From NCBI GenBank assembly GCA_017303475.1, contig JAFLBO010000003.1, forward strand, positions 124,001-188,000: 64,000 nucleotides of DNA. The letters run 5' to 3'. This document shows positions 16,294 to 25,000 of the stretch, piece after piece. Origin of the DNA: Chitinophagales bacterium. GTDB lineage: Bacteria > Bacteroidota > Bacteroidia > Chitinophagales > Saprospiraceae. The notes beneath the pieces were generated by a model. The model was given only the letters and a program-made list of their open reading frames with translations, did no database searches and was not told where the DNA came from. Made by a program: the position numbers and the translations under genes. Position 1 is the stretch's first letter. Each line of letters starts with the position of its first letter.

Positions 16294-18105
16294 TCACGCA
16301 TATACCTTGCCGCCAGCCTTGGCTGTATTGTACAGGTACTTCTGCATATCCCAGGCTGAGGTTGGACAACGCTCGGCGCAAAGACCGCAGTGCAGACACA
16401 CATTTTCGTCTTTCACCATCACGCGCTTGGTTTTCAGCTCGGTGGAAACATAGAGATCCTGACTCAAATCATGGGCTGGCGCTGATAAACGAGTGCGCAG
16501 TTCATCTTCTTCACCATTTTCGGTAAAGGTGATGCAGGAGGTTGGACAGATATCCACACAGGCATCACATTCAATGCAGCGATCGGTGGTGAAAACAGTC
16601 TGCACATCACAGTTCAGGCAGCGTTGGGCTTCTTTGAAGGCAGTTTCGGCATTAAAACCCAATTCCACCTCCAGAAGACGGTCCTGCAGGGCTTTGGCCT
16701 TATCAGCATGTGGTACCTTATAGCGAAGATCGGCGGCCACAGCACTGTCGTACATCCACTCGTGGATGCCCATTTTCTGGTGGATCAGGTTGGTGCGTGG
16801 AGAAGGTCTTTCGTGAAGGGATTTTCCACTGAGGAACAAATCTATGGAAACAGCTGCCTGGTGACCCTGGGCTACTGCTGTAATGACGTTTTTAGGCCCC
16901 AATGCCGCGTCTCCGCCAAAAAATACGTGGGGTAGGGTAGACTGGAAAGTAGTTTTATCCAGTTTAGGCAGTTCCCATTTGTCGAATTCAATACCCAAAT
17001 CGCGTTCAATCCAGGGAAAGGCATTTTCCTGGCCAACGGCAATCAGTACATCATCGGCCTCAAAAAATACATCTGGCTCGCCGGTAGGAACCAGGCTGCG
17101 TTTGCCCTGGTCGTCATATACTGCCTTTACCTTTTCGAAGTTCATACCTACGAGTTTGCCATTTTCGGTGACAAATGCTTTGGGTACATGGTTTTCGTAA
17201 ATCGGAATATCCTCGTGGATCGCATCTTCAATTTCCCAGGGCGAGGCTTTCATTTCTGATTTTGGACTCCGGACAACCACTTTTACATCCGTTCCTCCAA
17301 GCCTGCGCGAAGTGCGGCAGCAGTCCATAGCTGTGTTGCCACCGCCCAGTACAAGCACTTTTTTACCAATGGATTTGGTGTGTTCAAAGGCTACATTGGC
17401 CAAAAACTCAATACCAATTTGAATATTGCCTCCCGCTTCTGTCCTGCCGGGAAGATCGTTGAGGTCGCGGCCACGCGGAGCGCCAGTGCCCACAAAAATA
17501 GCATCGTAGCCTTTGCCCAGCATTTCTTTCATGCTGGACACATAGTGCCTGAACTGTGTGTGAATACCCAACGCAAGGATGTATCCCACTTCTTCATCCA
17601 GCACACTTTCCGGCAGACGGAAAGAAGGAATCTGGCTTCGCATCATACCACCTCCAGCCGGTTGTTCGTCGTACAGGTGAATTTCATAACCCAGTGGCGC
17701 CAGGTCTCTTGCTACTGTCAAAGCAGCCGGACCGCCTCCAATCAGGGCCACTTTTTTCCCGTTTGAAGGGAATGGACCCTGAGGCATCATGGATTTGACC
17801 TCACCTTTCAGATCGGCGGCAACCCTTTTTAGGCGACAAATAGCCACGGGTTCGTCTTCCACGCGACCTCGCCGGCAGGCTGGCTCACAGGGGCGGTCGC
17901 AGGTGCGCCCGAGTACTCCCGGGAATACGTTGGATTCCCAGTTGATCATGTATGCTTCTGAGTATCTCTCAGCGGCAATCAGGCGAATATATTCCGGCAC
18001 CGGCGTGTGAGCAGGGCAGGCATATTGACAATCCACTACTTTGTGGAAGTATTCCGGATCTTTAATATCTGTTGGATTCACGGCATCAAGTTTTGATGCC
18101 GCCAA
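16294..18105 (-). CDS. FAD/Fe-S NAD(P)-dependent oxidoreductase, GltD-like with ferredoxin domain
   Basis: The 603-residue protein has three parts. First is an N-terminal Fe-S helical domain with CQYACPAHTPVPEYI and CDRPCEPACRRG (about 27-82). Second is a two-dinucleotide flavoprotein core with IGGGPAALTVARDLAPLG (FAD, about 122) and VLGGGNTAMDCCR (NAD(P), about 250). Third is a C-terminal 2[4Fe-4S] ferredoxin domain with CIECDACVDICP and CLHCGLCAERCP (about 523-585). This resembles the small subunit of glutamate synthase and related proteins that pass electrons between NAD(P)H and an Fe-S partner. No large glutamate synthase subunit is nearby, so the partner is unknown. Confidence 0.85.
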   Translation of the reverse strand: MAASKLDAVNPTDIKDPEYFHKVVDCQYACPAHTPVPEYIRLIAAERYSEAYMINWESNVFPGVLGRTCDRPCEPACRRGRVEDEPVAICRLKRVAADLKGEVKSMMPQGPFPSNGKKVALIGGGPAALTVARDLAPLGYEIHLYDEQPAGGGMMRSQIPSFRLPESVLDEEVGYILALGIHTQFRHYVSSMKEMLGKGYDAIFVGTGAPRGRDLNDLPGRTEAGGNIQIGIEFLANVAFEHTKSIGKKVLVLGGGNTAMDCCRTSRRLGGTDVKVVVRSPKSEMKASPWEIEDAIHEDIPIYENHVPKAFVTENGKLVGMNFEKVKAVYDDQGKRSLVPTGEPDVFFEADDVLIAVGQENAFPWIERDLGIEFDKWELPKLDKTTFQSTLPHVFFGGDAALGPKNVITAVAQGHQAAVSIDLFLSGKSLHERPSPRTNLIHQKMGIHEWMYDSAVAADLRYKVPHADKAKALQDRLLEVELGFNAETAFKEAQRCLNCDVQTVFTTDRCIECDACVDICPTSCITFTENGEEDELRTRLSAPAHDLSQDLYVSTELKTKRVMVKDENVCLHCGLCAERCPTSAWDMQKYLYNTAKAGGKVYA

Positions 18106-18135
18106 AATAGGGTGTTGGATTTAATTCCAATAATT

Positions 18136-18684
18136 TTATCCAAGATGTTTATGCATCTGTTCCACATCCTTGTCAATGGCCAGCAAAACGGCCTGATGAG
18201 CCTTCTCAAAAGCGGTTTTTAGTTTCTCCAATTTGTCAGATTCCAGTTTCACTGTTTCTTCTGCTGTGGTTACCTGGTTCAGATAGCCGCCTATCTCATC
18301 CTGGAGTCGGGCAATTTCGACTTTGTGGCGTTCAATCTGATCGCGAAGCCTGTTAATTTCTTGTTGTTTGCCGGTTACCTTGGTGGCGTTTTGATTTTCC
18401 AAAGCCTGGGCAAAGTGGTCTTTTTCTTTTTCCACCAGGTTGCGGTAATAGGCGGCAGTTTCGATCAGTTTTTCTTTGGTTATTCCCAGGGTAGCAGCAG
18501 TAGCGAAAGCACTTTTATGTGCGGTTGCTTCATCCAGTTTTAACTCGGCTAGCTGGTGAATGGCCCGTTTGAATTCCAGATAATCAAAACCGGGCAAGTT
18601 GTTTTTTTCAATGGCTTGTGCCAAAAATTCAAGACTTTTAGGGTCCAGACCCTCAGAGTTGAATAGTGCGGAAGTGGTGGTCAT
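18136..18684 (-). CDS. Coiled-coil protein of unknown function
   Basis: The start at 18684 (MTTTSALFNSEG) is preferred; reading further upstream would run through a C-rich repeat and into the divergent TIR gene. The 182-residue protein has a small helical N-terminal part and a long coiled coil (about 80-175, EINRLRDQIERHKVEIARLQDE). No signal peptide or membrane helix is seen, so it should be cytoplasmic. Similar small coiled-coil proteins are common in Bacteroidota but I know no function. Confidence 0.7.
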   Translation of the reverse strand: MTTTSALFNSEGLDPKSLEFLAQAIEKNNLPGFDYLEFKRAIHQLAELKLDEATAHKSAFATAATLGITKEKLIETAAYYRNLVEKEKDHFAQALENQNATKVTGKQQEINRLRDQIERHKVEIARLQDEIGGYLNQVTTAEETVKLESDKLEKLKTAFEKAHQAVLLAIDKDVEQMHKHLG

Positions 18685-18702
18685 AGAGAATGTGAGGAAT
18701 GA

Positions 18703-18750
18703 GTTTGAAGGGTTTGAGGGGTTAGCCCCCTTGGGGGCCGGGGGCCGGGG
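18703..18750 (-). repeat. C-rich palindromic leader element, copy 1
   Basis: Read on the minus strand, this is a C-rich stretch containing CCCCCAAGGGGGCT, then CCCCTCAAACCCTTCAAAC, ending 18 nt before the start codon of the coiled-coil gene. The same two blocks in the same order and sense lie before batB (28931-28994). It may be a dispersed repeat or an RNA leader element. Confidence 0.65.
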
Positions 18751-18829
18751 CAAATTTGATGCGAAAAACAGTGTCGGACAAGGATAATCATTCCTTTTTG
18801 CGACGAACGTTGCATTTTTGCCGAAGAAA

Positions 18830-19681
18830 ATGAAAGTCAATGTATTCATCGTACATGCTCCGGAAGAAAAAGCGGTTGCTGACCGGCTGATGGAGTGGCT
18901 GTATCCCATGCAGGATGAGGTCAATCTTTGGCATTATGCCCCTCCTCCAGCACCTGATCCATTGCCTTTATCCTGGCGCATTTTGTTGCCCTGGTATTAC
19001 CCGGTCGATCCACGGGTTTTGTATCGGGAGCCATTGAAACGCAGAAGGGAAAACGCACATATCTATCTGTTTCTGGTGAGTGCAAGGAGCATACGGGATG
19101 CCCGTTTTGAAGAAGACCTGGCGCTGGCGCTCGCCCGCAGAGCTGATTGTGCCCGGGAAGAGTTGGGCCCACTCATTTTGCCGTTGATTTTGAATGATTG
19201 CGACTGGAAAAAAAGTTCGCGAATTAAATCCTTTGAACCTCTGCTGGATGGTAAAACGCTGAAGTCGTTTGCTGCTCAGGAGGATGGTTTCAGAAAGGCG
19301 GTTGCAGAGTTGGCGTCTTTGATCAAGCTGGTTCAGGTACGTATTAAGGAGGCCCAATATTACCAGCTACACGGACAAAATCAGAGCACAGATATACAGC
19401 CCGGGGGAAGATTTGCGCTGCCATACCTGGGCGAAAACCCTGAACAATTTGATTTTAATCCGCCTCCGCCATTCAGGCCGGCCGATTGGTTGGGCTGGAG
19501 TTTGATTGCTCTGATTGTGGTTATTTCTATTGGAAGTTTCAGAAAGAACAACGCGGCTGTTTCTTCCCTCCACCTTAAGGCCAGGCCGGATAATGTAAAA
19601 GAAATTGAGTATCCCAGAGAAAATCCCATGTTGCCTGAACATGACACTGCCAAGGTGCATTTGCCGCCCATTGAGGAGTAA
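18830..19681 (+). CDS. TIR-like domain protein with C-terminal membrane helix
   Basis: The 283-residue product begins with a TIR-like domain: VNVFIVHAPEEKAVADRL (about 2-20), then HIYLFLVSARSIRDARFEEDLALAL (LFLVSARSI and FEEDLALAL, about 80-105, with a glutamate in the usual catalytic position), PLILNDCDW (about 122) and FEPLLDGK..KSF (about 140). A membrane helix follows near residues 228-246 and a short acidic tail ends the protein. Bacterial TIR domains can cleave NAD or make signalling nucleotides, often in phage defence; no recognisable partner gene is adjacent. The ATG at 18830 is preferred over a TTG four codons earlier. Confidence 0.72.
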   Translation: MKVNVFIVHAPEEKAVADRLMEWLYPMQDEVNLWHYAPPPAPDPLPLSWRILLPWYYPVDPRVLYREPLKRRRENAHIYLFLVSARSIRDARFEEDLALALARRADCAREELGPLILPLILNDCDWKKSSRIKSFEPLLDGKTLKSFAAQEDGFRKAVAELASLIKLVQVRIKEAQYYQLHGQNQSTDIQPGGRFALPYLGENPEQFDFNPPPPFRPADWLGWSLIALIVVISIGSFRKNNAAVSSLHLKARPDNVKEIEYPRENPMLPEHDTAKVHLPPIEE

Positions 19682-19720
19682 TGTTTTTGGTAGAAATGTA
19701 TGTAAATGCTGTCAGTAACA

Positions 19721-19728
19721 TACATTTG
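19721..19728 (+). promoter_or_regulatory. -7 box for the 19755 lipoprotein
   Basis: TACATTTG matches TAnnTTTG exactly and lies 26 nt before the ATG. No TTG at the usual -33 spacing was found. Confidence 0.4.
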
Positions 19729-19754
19729 CGCTCCACACATTAACTACTTACTTT

Positions 19755-20270
19755 ATGAAGCACAACACCCAATTTTCAGGATTGGCGGGCATGGTATGTC
19801 TGACCCTCCTCCTCGCCTCCATCGGCTGCGGCCCCAAATGCGACAATGGCTATGAACGTTCCAAGGATGATTGTATTTGTCCTGAAGGCCGGTTTGAAAT
19901 AGCAGATGAGTGTCTCACATTGGCCGAAAATCAATTTTACTGGCAGGTTGACTGTCCTTGTATGCAGGAAACAGTATTGGTCAGTTTTAACCCGGAAACA
20001 GTCCTTGGCGTACAATTGCTCAGCTTTGTAGTAAAGCGGGGAAATGAAACGGTAACCGTGTACAATAAGGCCGGGGGTACTACGGATACGGTTTCTACCG
20101 GAGCCAATTTTGCCAAAAATGAATGCAAGATCAATGGTAAGGTTTGTGATGTTCGTTTTCAGGGAAGATTGGTTCATCCGGATACTTTGCGCGGTGAACT
20201 TGTTTATTACGATGCGTTTATTGATACGCTTGTAATAGACCGTTGTCCGGCGCAAATGTGGCGTAAATAG
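19755..20270 (+). CDS. Cysteine-rich probable lipoprotein
   Basis: The 171-residue product has a hydrophobic leader ending in LLLASIGC (loose lipobox, C about residue 25), then a short EGF-like cysteine cluster (C.NGYERSKDDCICPEGRF). The rest is probably beta-rich with four further cysteines (CPC, CKI..KVC), suggesting disulfides in the periplasm or at the outer membrane. No family is recognised. It precedes lysC by 45 bp on the same strand; a functional link is unlikely. Confidence 0.65.
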   Translation: MKHNTQFSGLAGMVCLTLLLASIGCGPKCDNGYERSKDDCICPEGRFEIADECLTLAENQFYWQVDCPCMQETVLVSFNPETVLGVQLLSFVVKRGNETVTVYNKAGGTTDTVSTGANFAKNECKINGKVCDVRFQGRLVHPDTLRGELVYYDAFIDTLVIDRCPAQMWRK

Positions 20271-20315
20271 AAGTTTTGCGTATCAATCTACAACATCAAA
20301 TCATTTCACTCAATA

Positions 20316-21623
20316 ATGCAGGTTTTCAAATTCGGAGGCGCGAGCCTAAAAGACGCAGCGGGAGTTAAAAATGTAGCGTCGATTTTGCAACGTTATCAAA
20401 ATCAATCACTTGTGATTATCGTTTCGGCTATGGGCAAAACAACCAATGCCCTGGAAGCTGTGGTAGCCGCACATGCCAAACAAACGGGAGAAGCAACAGA
20501 TTTATACCTGGCACTTAAGGAACACCATTACGCCATTATGCGCGAATTGTTCGATGCAGGTGATGAAGTTTTTACCACCGTAAACGATACGTTTGTGGAA
20601 GGAGAATGGGTGATTGAAGAGAAACCCTCCGAAAATTACGATTATATGTACGATCAGATCGTTTGTATGGGCGAATTGGTGTCGTCTAAAATCGTAACGG
20701 CTTATCTGAACAAGATTGGTCTGAAAACCCATTGGCTGGATGCCCGCGATGTGGTTGCTACGGATAATACTTACCGGGAAGGTTGGGTAAACTGGGATAA
20801 AACAAAAGCTAATGCCCAAAAAGTAGTGACGCCAATGTTGCAGCAGGGAGGCTTTGTGCTTACCCAGGGCTTTATCGGCAGTACTTCTGAAAACTTCACT
20901 ACTACACTTGGTCGGGAAGGTTCAGACTACTCTGCAGCTATTTTTTCCCATTGCCTGGATGCAGAGGCTATGACTATTTGGAAAGATGTACCGGGTGTGC
21001 TTAACGCCGATCCGCGTATTTTTGATAACACCATCAAGCTGGATCGTTTGAGCTACCGGGAGGCCATTGAAATGACATATTATGGTGCTCAGGTTATCCA
21101 CCCTAAAACCATCAAACCTCTGCAGAATAAGAACATTCCCATGTTTGTGAAATCCTTCCTGGATCCTTCAGCGCCGGGTACGGAAATCAGCAGCGATACG
21201 GATGATAACTACCCGCCAATTGTAGTGGTGGAAAAGAATCAGGCGCTGCTGCATATCAGCACCCTGGATTATTCATTTGTGGCAGAGCATCACATGGCCC
21301 GTTTGTTTGCTAAAGCGGCTGATTTGCGCATTTTTGTTAATATGATGCAGAATACAGCAGTTTCTTTTACTATTTGCGTCCCCAACGTGCCTGAGCGCAT
21401 TGAAAAGTTTGTGAAGGCTGTTTCAGACGAATTCAAAGTAAAGGTGGAACAGGGATTGGAGTTGATTACCATTCGGCACTACATGGAGGATACCATTACC
21501 AACCTCAAAAAGGGCAAAATCGTGCTTTTTGAGGAGCGTATCCGCAATACCATGCATATGGTAGTAAAAAATGTACCGGCCATTGAACGCAAGGAAGTGG
21601 AAATTGCCGGATCAAAAAGCTGA
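20316..21623 (+). CDS. lysC: Aspartate kinase (monofunctional)
   Basis: The 435-residue protein has the kinase motif KFGGASL (4-10), VIIVSAMGKTTNAL (about 33), the substrate loop FIGST...TTLGREGSDYSAAI (about 195) and KDVPGVLNADPRI (about 227). Two C-terminal ACT-type domains (about 300-425) probably bind a feedback regulator such as lysine or threonine. It phosphorylates aspartate, the first step to lysine, threonine and methionine. The length fits a monofunctional aspartokinase; no homoserine dehydrogenase is fused. Confidence 0.93.
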   Translation: MQVFKFGGASLKDAAGVKNVASILQRYQNQSLVIIVSAMGKTTNALEAVVAAHAKQTGEATDLYLALKEHHYAIMRELFDAGDEVFTTVNDTFVEGEWVIEEKPSENYDYMYDQIVCMGELVSSKIVTAYLNKIGLKTHWLDARDVVATDNTYREGWVNWDKTKANAQKVVTPMLQQGGFVLTQGFIGSTSENFTTTLGREGSDYSAAIFSHCLDAEAMTIWKDVPGVLNADPRIFDNTIKLDRLSYREAIEMTYYGAQVIHPKTIKPLQNKNIPMFVKSFLDPSAPGTEISSDTDDNYPPIVVVEKNQALLHISTLDYSFVAEHHMARLFAKAADLRIFVNMMQNTAVSFTICVPNVPERIEKFVKAVSDEFKVKVEQGLELITIRHYMEDTITNLKKGKIVLFEERIRNTMHMVVKNVPAIERKEVEIAGSKS

Positions 21624-21786
21624 GTAGTAGGTAGTAGTCCGGGAAACGGTAGTCTGAAACCGCCGGATTGCCATCGTTTAATTCGGTTCGTTGATAGAAA
21701 AAAACGGCTCAGACCACGTCCTAATCCTTCACCTTCGGCCATCAAATGGTTTATTCAAGCAACAACCAACAACAATATTAACAACT

Positions 21787-22797
21787 ATGGCACGATTAAC
21801 CAATTTCTCCCGCTTGCTGATTACCCTGGCAATTGTGGCTGGTGTTTACTTTGCAGCAAAACACTTTCTCCCCAATCTTGGGCTAGGCGGCGACTCTGCA
21901 GAGAAAACTGAACAAGCTGAATCTGCGCCGGCGGCAGAAGGCGCTCCGGCAACCAATGCGCCAAGTTCCTCAACCTGGGGGAAATCCAGCTCAAGCTTTA
22001 CACCAGCTGCCTTTAATTACAGTGCGCCAGCCCCAAACGGCGGCAAACTAAAAGGTGTGGTGGAACTCGGAGCCACTGGATTTAACTCCTTCATTATCAA
22101 AGTAGATAACCAGAAAAACTGGAAACTGGAAAAAGCCGAATTCGGTGTAAGTCTGGTGAAAGAAGGTCTGGCTACAGATGAAGATGTAAAAGCCGGCCTG
22201 CGCAGGTATATCGCCGACATGGTTGGCTTTGGTGTTGGAGCCCGTGATATTCACTTCGTAGTGAGTTCAGGCGCACAAAAGGAGGCCATCATGCCTAAAA
22301 TCAATGCTGCGCTGAAATCCATGGGTTATGTGGTAAATGTTGTAACACCTGAACAGGAAGCCAAGTTGGCTTTACGTTCCGTTCTGCCGGATCAATTCAA
22401 AAACAGCGGCTTTGTGGTGGATATCGGTTCCGGTAATACCAAGATTTCCTGGTTGCCCGGTGGCGCACTGGAAGCTCCCGGCGCCAAATACTACCAAAAC
22501 AACCTGAGTGCCAGCACAGTATATCAGGATGTTAAGTCTAAAGCGGCTCAGGTACCATCCAATTTGCGCAATACTTGCTTCATTATCGGTGGTGTGCCGT
22601 ACGAACTGGCTAAACAGATTCGCAATGGCAAAGAGCGCTACACAGTGCTCAAAGCTCCTGCTGATTACAAACCGGAAGGCGCTAAACAGGAAGCTGGTTT
22701 GAATATTTACGCAGCTATTGCCGATGGTACAGGTTGCAAACAGTTTGTGTTTGACTGGGATGCCAACTTCACCATTGGTTTCCTGTTAAACCTGTAA
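21787..22797 (+). CDS. Membrane-anchored Ppx/GppA-like ASKHA protein
   Basis: The ATG at 21787 begins a 336-residue protein with one N-terminal membrane helix (about 9-28), a low-complexity Ala/Pro/Ser linker (about 38-80) and an actin-like ASKHA domain. The domain shows VELGATGFNSFIIKV (phosphate-1-like, about 86), VVSSGAQKEA, VNVVTPEQEAKLAL and VVDIGSGNTKISWL (phosphate-2-like, about 218), followed by IIGGVPYEL. This order resembles exopolyphosphatase/GppA proteins, but membrane anchoring and short length are unusual. The orientation suggests that the ASKHA domain lies outside the cytoplasm, where ATP is absent, so a non-ATP substrate or binding role is possible (inference). Confidence 0.6.
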   Translation: MARLTNFSRLLITLAIVAGVYFAAKHFLPNLGLGGDSAEKTEQAESAPAAEGAPATNAPSSSTWGKSSSSFTPAAFNYSAPAPNGGKLKGVVELGATGFNSFIIKVDNQKNWKLEKAEFGVSLVKEGLATDEDVKAGLRRYIADMVGFGVGARDIHFVVSSGAQKEAIMPKINAALKSMGYVVNVVTPEQEAKLALRSVLPDQFKNSGFVVDIGSGNTKISWLPGGALEAPGAKYYQNNLSASTVYQDVKSKAAQVPSNLRNTCFIIGGVPYELAKQIRNGKERYTVLKAPADYKPEGAKQEAGLNIYAAIADGTGCKQFVFDWDANFTIGFLLNL

Positions 22798-22822
22798 CCA
22801 ATACAGTCATTCCATAAAAATG

Positions 22823-22863
22823 ATCCGTTCTGTTGGGAAAAATGCCTGGCAGAACGGATTTTT
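22823..22863 (+). terminator. Rho-independent terminator
   Basis: ATCCGTTCTG (22823-22832) pairs with CAGAACGGAT (22850-22859), followed by a T-run. It ends the Ppx-like gene. Confidence 0.85.
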
Positions 22864-22884
22864 GTTTTCAAAATCAATCAGCAC

Positions 22885-23886
22885 ATGAAACAAGCCTTAC
22901 TCCTTTCTATTTTCCTGTTCTTTTCCGGTTATTTTCATGCCCAGGATACTTTTTCCATCGTTGCAGTGGATACGCTTACCGGTGAAATTGGCAGCGCAGG
23001 CGCGAGTTGTCTGGACAATATCCAATTCCCGGGCAGCAATGGCGCTATCATCATTAGCGATATCCTCCCTGGTCGTGGCGCCATCCATACCCAATCTTAC
23101 TGGAATGCCACCAACCAGGCCAATGCACGCATGCGTATGGAGGAAGGGCTTTCTCCACAGGAAGTCATTGCCTGGCTTAAAGCCAACGATGCACAGGGCG
23201 GTTTCGCATGGGTGAACCGTCAATACGGGGTTGTGGATTTTGATGCTCAGGGTCACCCGCGCAGCGCGGCGCTGACGGGAAATGGATGTCTGGATTGGAA
23301 AGGACACCGATTGGGGGCCAATTATGCCATACAAGGCAATATTTTGCTGGGGCCTCAGATTTTGGATAGCATGGAAGCCCGTTTTCTGGCTGCCACCGGA
23401 TCACTTTCTGATCGGTTGATGGCGTGTTTACAAGGCGCCAATGTACCTGGCGCCGACAGTCGGTGCCTGCAAAATGGAACTTCTTCCCTTTCTGCATTTA
23501 TCCGGGTAGCTAAACCAGGAGATTCGGATGATAGTTTGTGGCTGGATCTGAACGTTCCTTCCCTGCCAACCGGCATGGAGCCTATTGATTCGCTTCAACG
23601 TTTGTATAACCAATGGAAAACGCTTTTGCCTACGCATGAACCTAATGCGGTCTGGCAGGAGCCAAAATTGTTCCCTAATCCGGCATCCGGTTGGTTTAAT
23701 GTGCAATTATCGGCACAAAATGCTCAACTGATGGTTTTTGACTTGTCTGGACGGGCAGTGTTCCAAAAACAACTGTTACAAGGTGATAACCGACTCGCGC
23801 CGCAAATCCCGGCAGGGGTTTATTTTGTAAGGATTCAGGCGGATAACCAGGCGGTGCATACCTTAAGGCTTGTTTGGACGGATTAG
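22885..23886 (+). CDS. T9SS-sorted DUF1028 (Ntn-hydrolase-like) protein
   Basis: The 333-residue product has a signal peptide (ending GYFHAQ), a DUF1028 domain (DTFSIVAVDTLTGEIGSAGASC at its start, then GAIHTQSYWN, GFAWVNRQYGVVDFD, GNGCLDWKGHRLGANYAIQGNIL) and a T9SS sorting domain (KLFPNPASGWFNVQL ... IPAGVYFVRI). DUF1028 proteins have an Ntn-hydrolase-like fold; their substrate is not established. Residues just after the signal cleavage (DTFSIVA) are in the usual place for an Ntn core start. The stop is 4 bp before the minisatellite. Confidence 0.88.
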   Translation: MKQALLLSIFLFFSGYFHAQDTFSIVAVDTLTGEIGSAGASCLDNIQFPGSNGAIIISDILPGRGAIHTQSYWNATNQANARMRMEEGLSPQEVIAWLKANDAQGGFAWVNRQYGVVDFDAQGHPRSAALTGNGCLDWKGHRLGANYAIQGNILLGPQILDSMEARFLAATGSLSDRLMACLQGANVPGADSRCLQNGTSSLSAFIRVAKPGDSDDSLWLDLNVPSLPTGMEPIDSLQRLYNQWKTLLPTHEPNAVWQEPKLFPNPASGWFNVQLSAQNAQLMVFDLSGRAVFQKQLLQGDNRLAPQIPAGVYFVRIQADNQAVHTLRLVWTD

Positions 23887-23890
23887 GAAG

Positions 23891-24329
23891 TGGGTTTCCC
23901 GCAGATTCTCGCAGATGAATCCGCAGATTTTCGCAGAGGCGTTCGGTTGGATGGCTCACGTGGGTGGTCGTCGTTCATCGTTCATCGTTCCTTACGTGGG
24001 TTTCCCGCAGATTCTCGCAGATGAATCCGCAGATTTTCGCAGAGGCGTTCGGTTGGATGGCTCACGTGGGTGGTCGTCGTTCATCGTTCCTTACGTGGGT
24101 TTCCCGCAGATTCTCGCAGATGAATCCGCAGATTTTCGCAGAGGCGTTCGGTTGGATGGCTCACGTGGGGGGGCGTCGTTCATCGTTCCTTACGTGGGTT
24201 TCCCGCAGATTCTCGCAGATTGCCCCGCAGATTTTCGCAGAGGCGTTCGGTTGGATGGCTCACGTGGGGGGGCGTCGTTCATCGTTCATCGTTCATCGTC
24301 CACCGTTGGCCGTCCACCGTTCACCGTCC
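23891..24329. repeat. Tandem minisatellite of 99/106-bp units
   Basis: Four abutting units start at 23891, 23997, 24096 and 24195 (lengths 106, 99, 99 and a final one that fades out). Each reads TGGGTTTCCCGCAGATTCTCGCAG..., with inner CGCAGATT repeats. The 7-bp difference of the first unit is one extra TTCATCG. After the last unit comes a decaying array of TTCATCG/TCCACCG heptamers to about 24329, which supplies the stop codon of the minus-strand gene at 24321. Confidence 0.9.
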
Positions 24330-24827
24330 AAATAACTCCCTGTTTCTGAGCCAGATGGCATCATCGAGTTGTTGTCTGGATTTAATTTGGAGTGGTAAGC
24401 TGATGGCCGTAGAGACCGCCAGGCTACCGAGCATAAGGTTTAGTCCATTTCGGTACCTTTTTTCATTGGATAAATACCCTTGACTATCAATGGATTGTAG
24501 TACCATAAAAGCGCCTGCACCAGTACCTGCTATGCCAGCCAAACTCACCCAAAACTGGGCTCTTGACAAGCGTTGTGCCTTTTTTAAAACAGGCAAAGCA
24601 TGAGGCGTTTGTTCAAATTCAGGTCTGAGTCGCCGATAGGCAAATCCAACGGAATGTGAGGCGCCGTTTTTGATAAAAACCGTGCCTGCAAACAACTCGG
24701 CTCGCAGGTAAATAGCTTCCCGGTCGTAAGTATCCAGACAATCTTGCTGAGCATGTCCTGTAGTGGCAATTAACAGCAACAATAACAAGATAGAGTGTTT
24801 TGGTGAAAGAATTATAGGATTGTGCAT
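24321..24827 (-). CDS. Small exported membrane protein of unknown function
   Basis: The 168-residue product has a signal peptide (LLLLLLIATTGHAQQ), a short periplasmic part with C-D-T-Y-D-R-E-A at its start, and two predicted helices (about 96-112 and 133-150). No family is recognised. The final residues and the TGA stop fall in the edge of the heptamer repeat tail, so the original 3' end may have been altered by repeat spread. Confidence 0.55.
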   Translation of the reverse strand: MHNPIILSPKHSILLLLLLIATTGHAQQDCLDTYDREAIYLRAELFAGTVFIKNGASHSVGFAYRRLRPEFEQTPHALPVLKKAQRLSRAQFWVSLAGIAGTGAGAFMVLQSIDSQGYLSNEKRYRNGLNLMLGSLAVSTAISLPLQIKSRQQLDDAIWLRNRELFGR

Positions 24828-25000
24828 GTGTATTAAAGTTGATTTTGCTGAGTAAAGATTAGGTATGGTTGTGAACCATAACGCAATTTTTTATCTCAGG
24901 GTTTTCCACCATATTTGTTTATTCGCCCCGAAGTTTGATGCATTGACATAATCAAAAGTCATATGCGTCGTTTCCCGTTTCCAAAGCAAACGTCAACCTA

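Noticed and set aside
18685-18924. N-terminal extension of the coiled-coil gene
   Set aside because: It would translate the C-rich repeat and overlap the divergent TIR gene; the ATG at 18684 is better.
18136-19681. Complete defence island around the TIR gene
   Set aside because: No helicase, nuclease, reverse transcriptase or other known defence gene is adjacent; only a coiled-coil gene of unknown role lies next to it.
23891-24329. Possible CRISPR array
   Set aside because: The repeated units abut with no unique spacers and are about 99 bp long.
23870-24349. Open frames across the 99-bp array encoding a 33-residue repeat protein
   Set aside because: The frames exist only because the unit length is a multiple of three, several frames are open at once, and no signal peptide or plausible start belongs to them.
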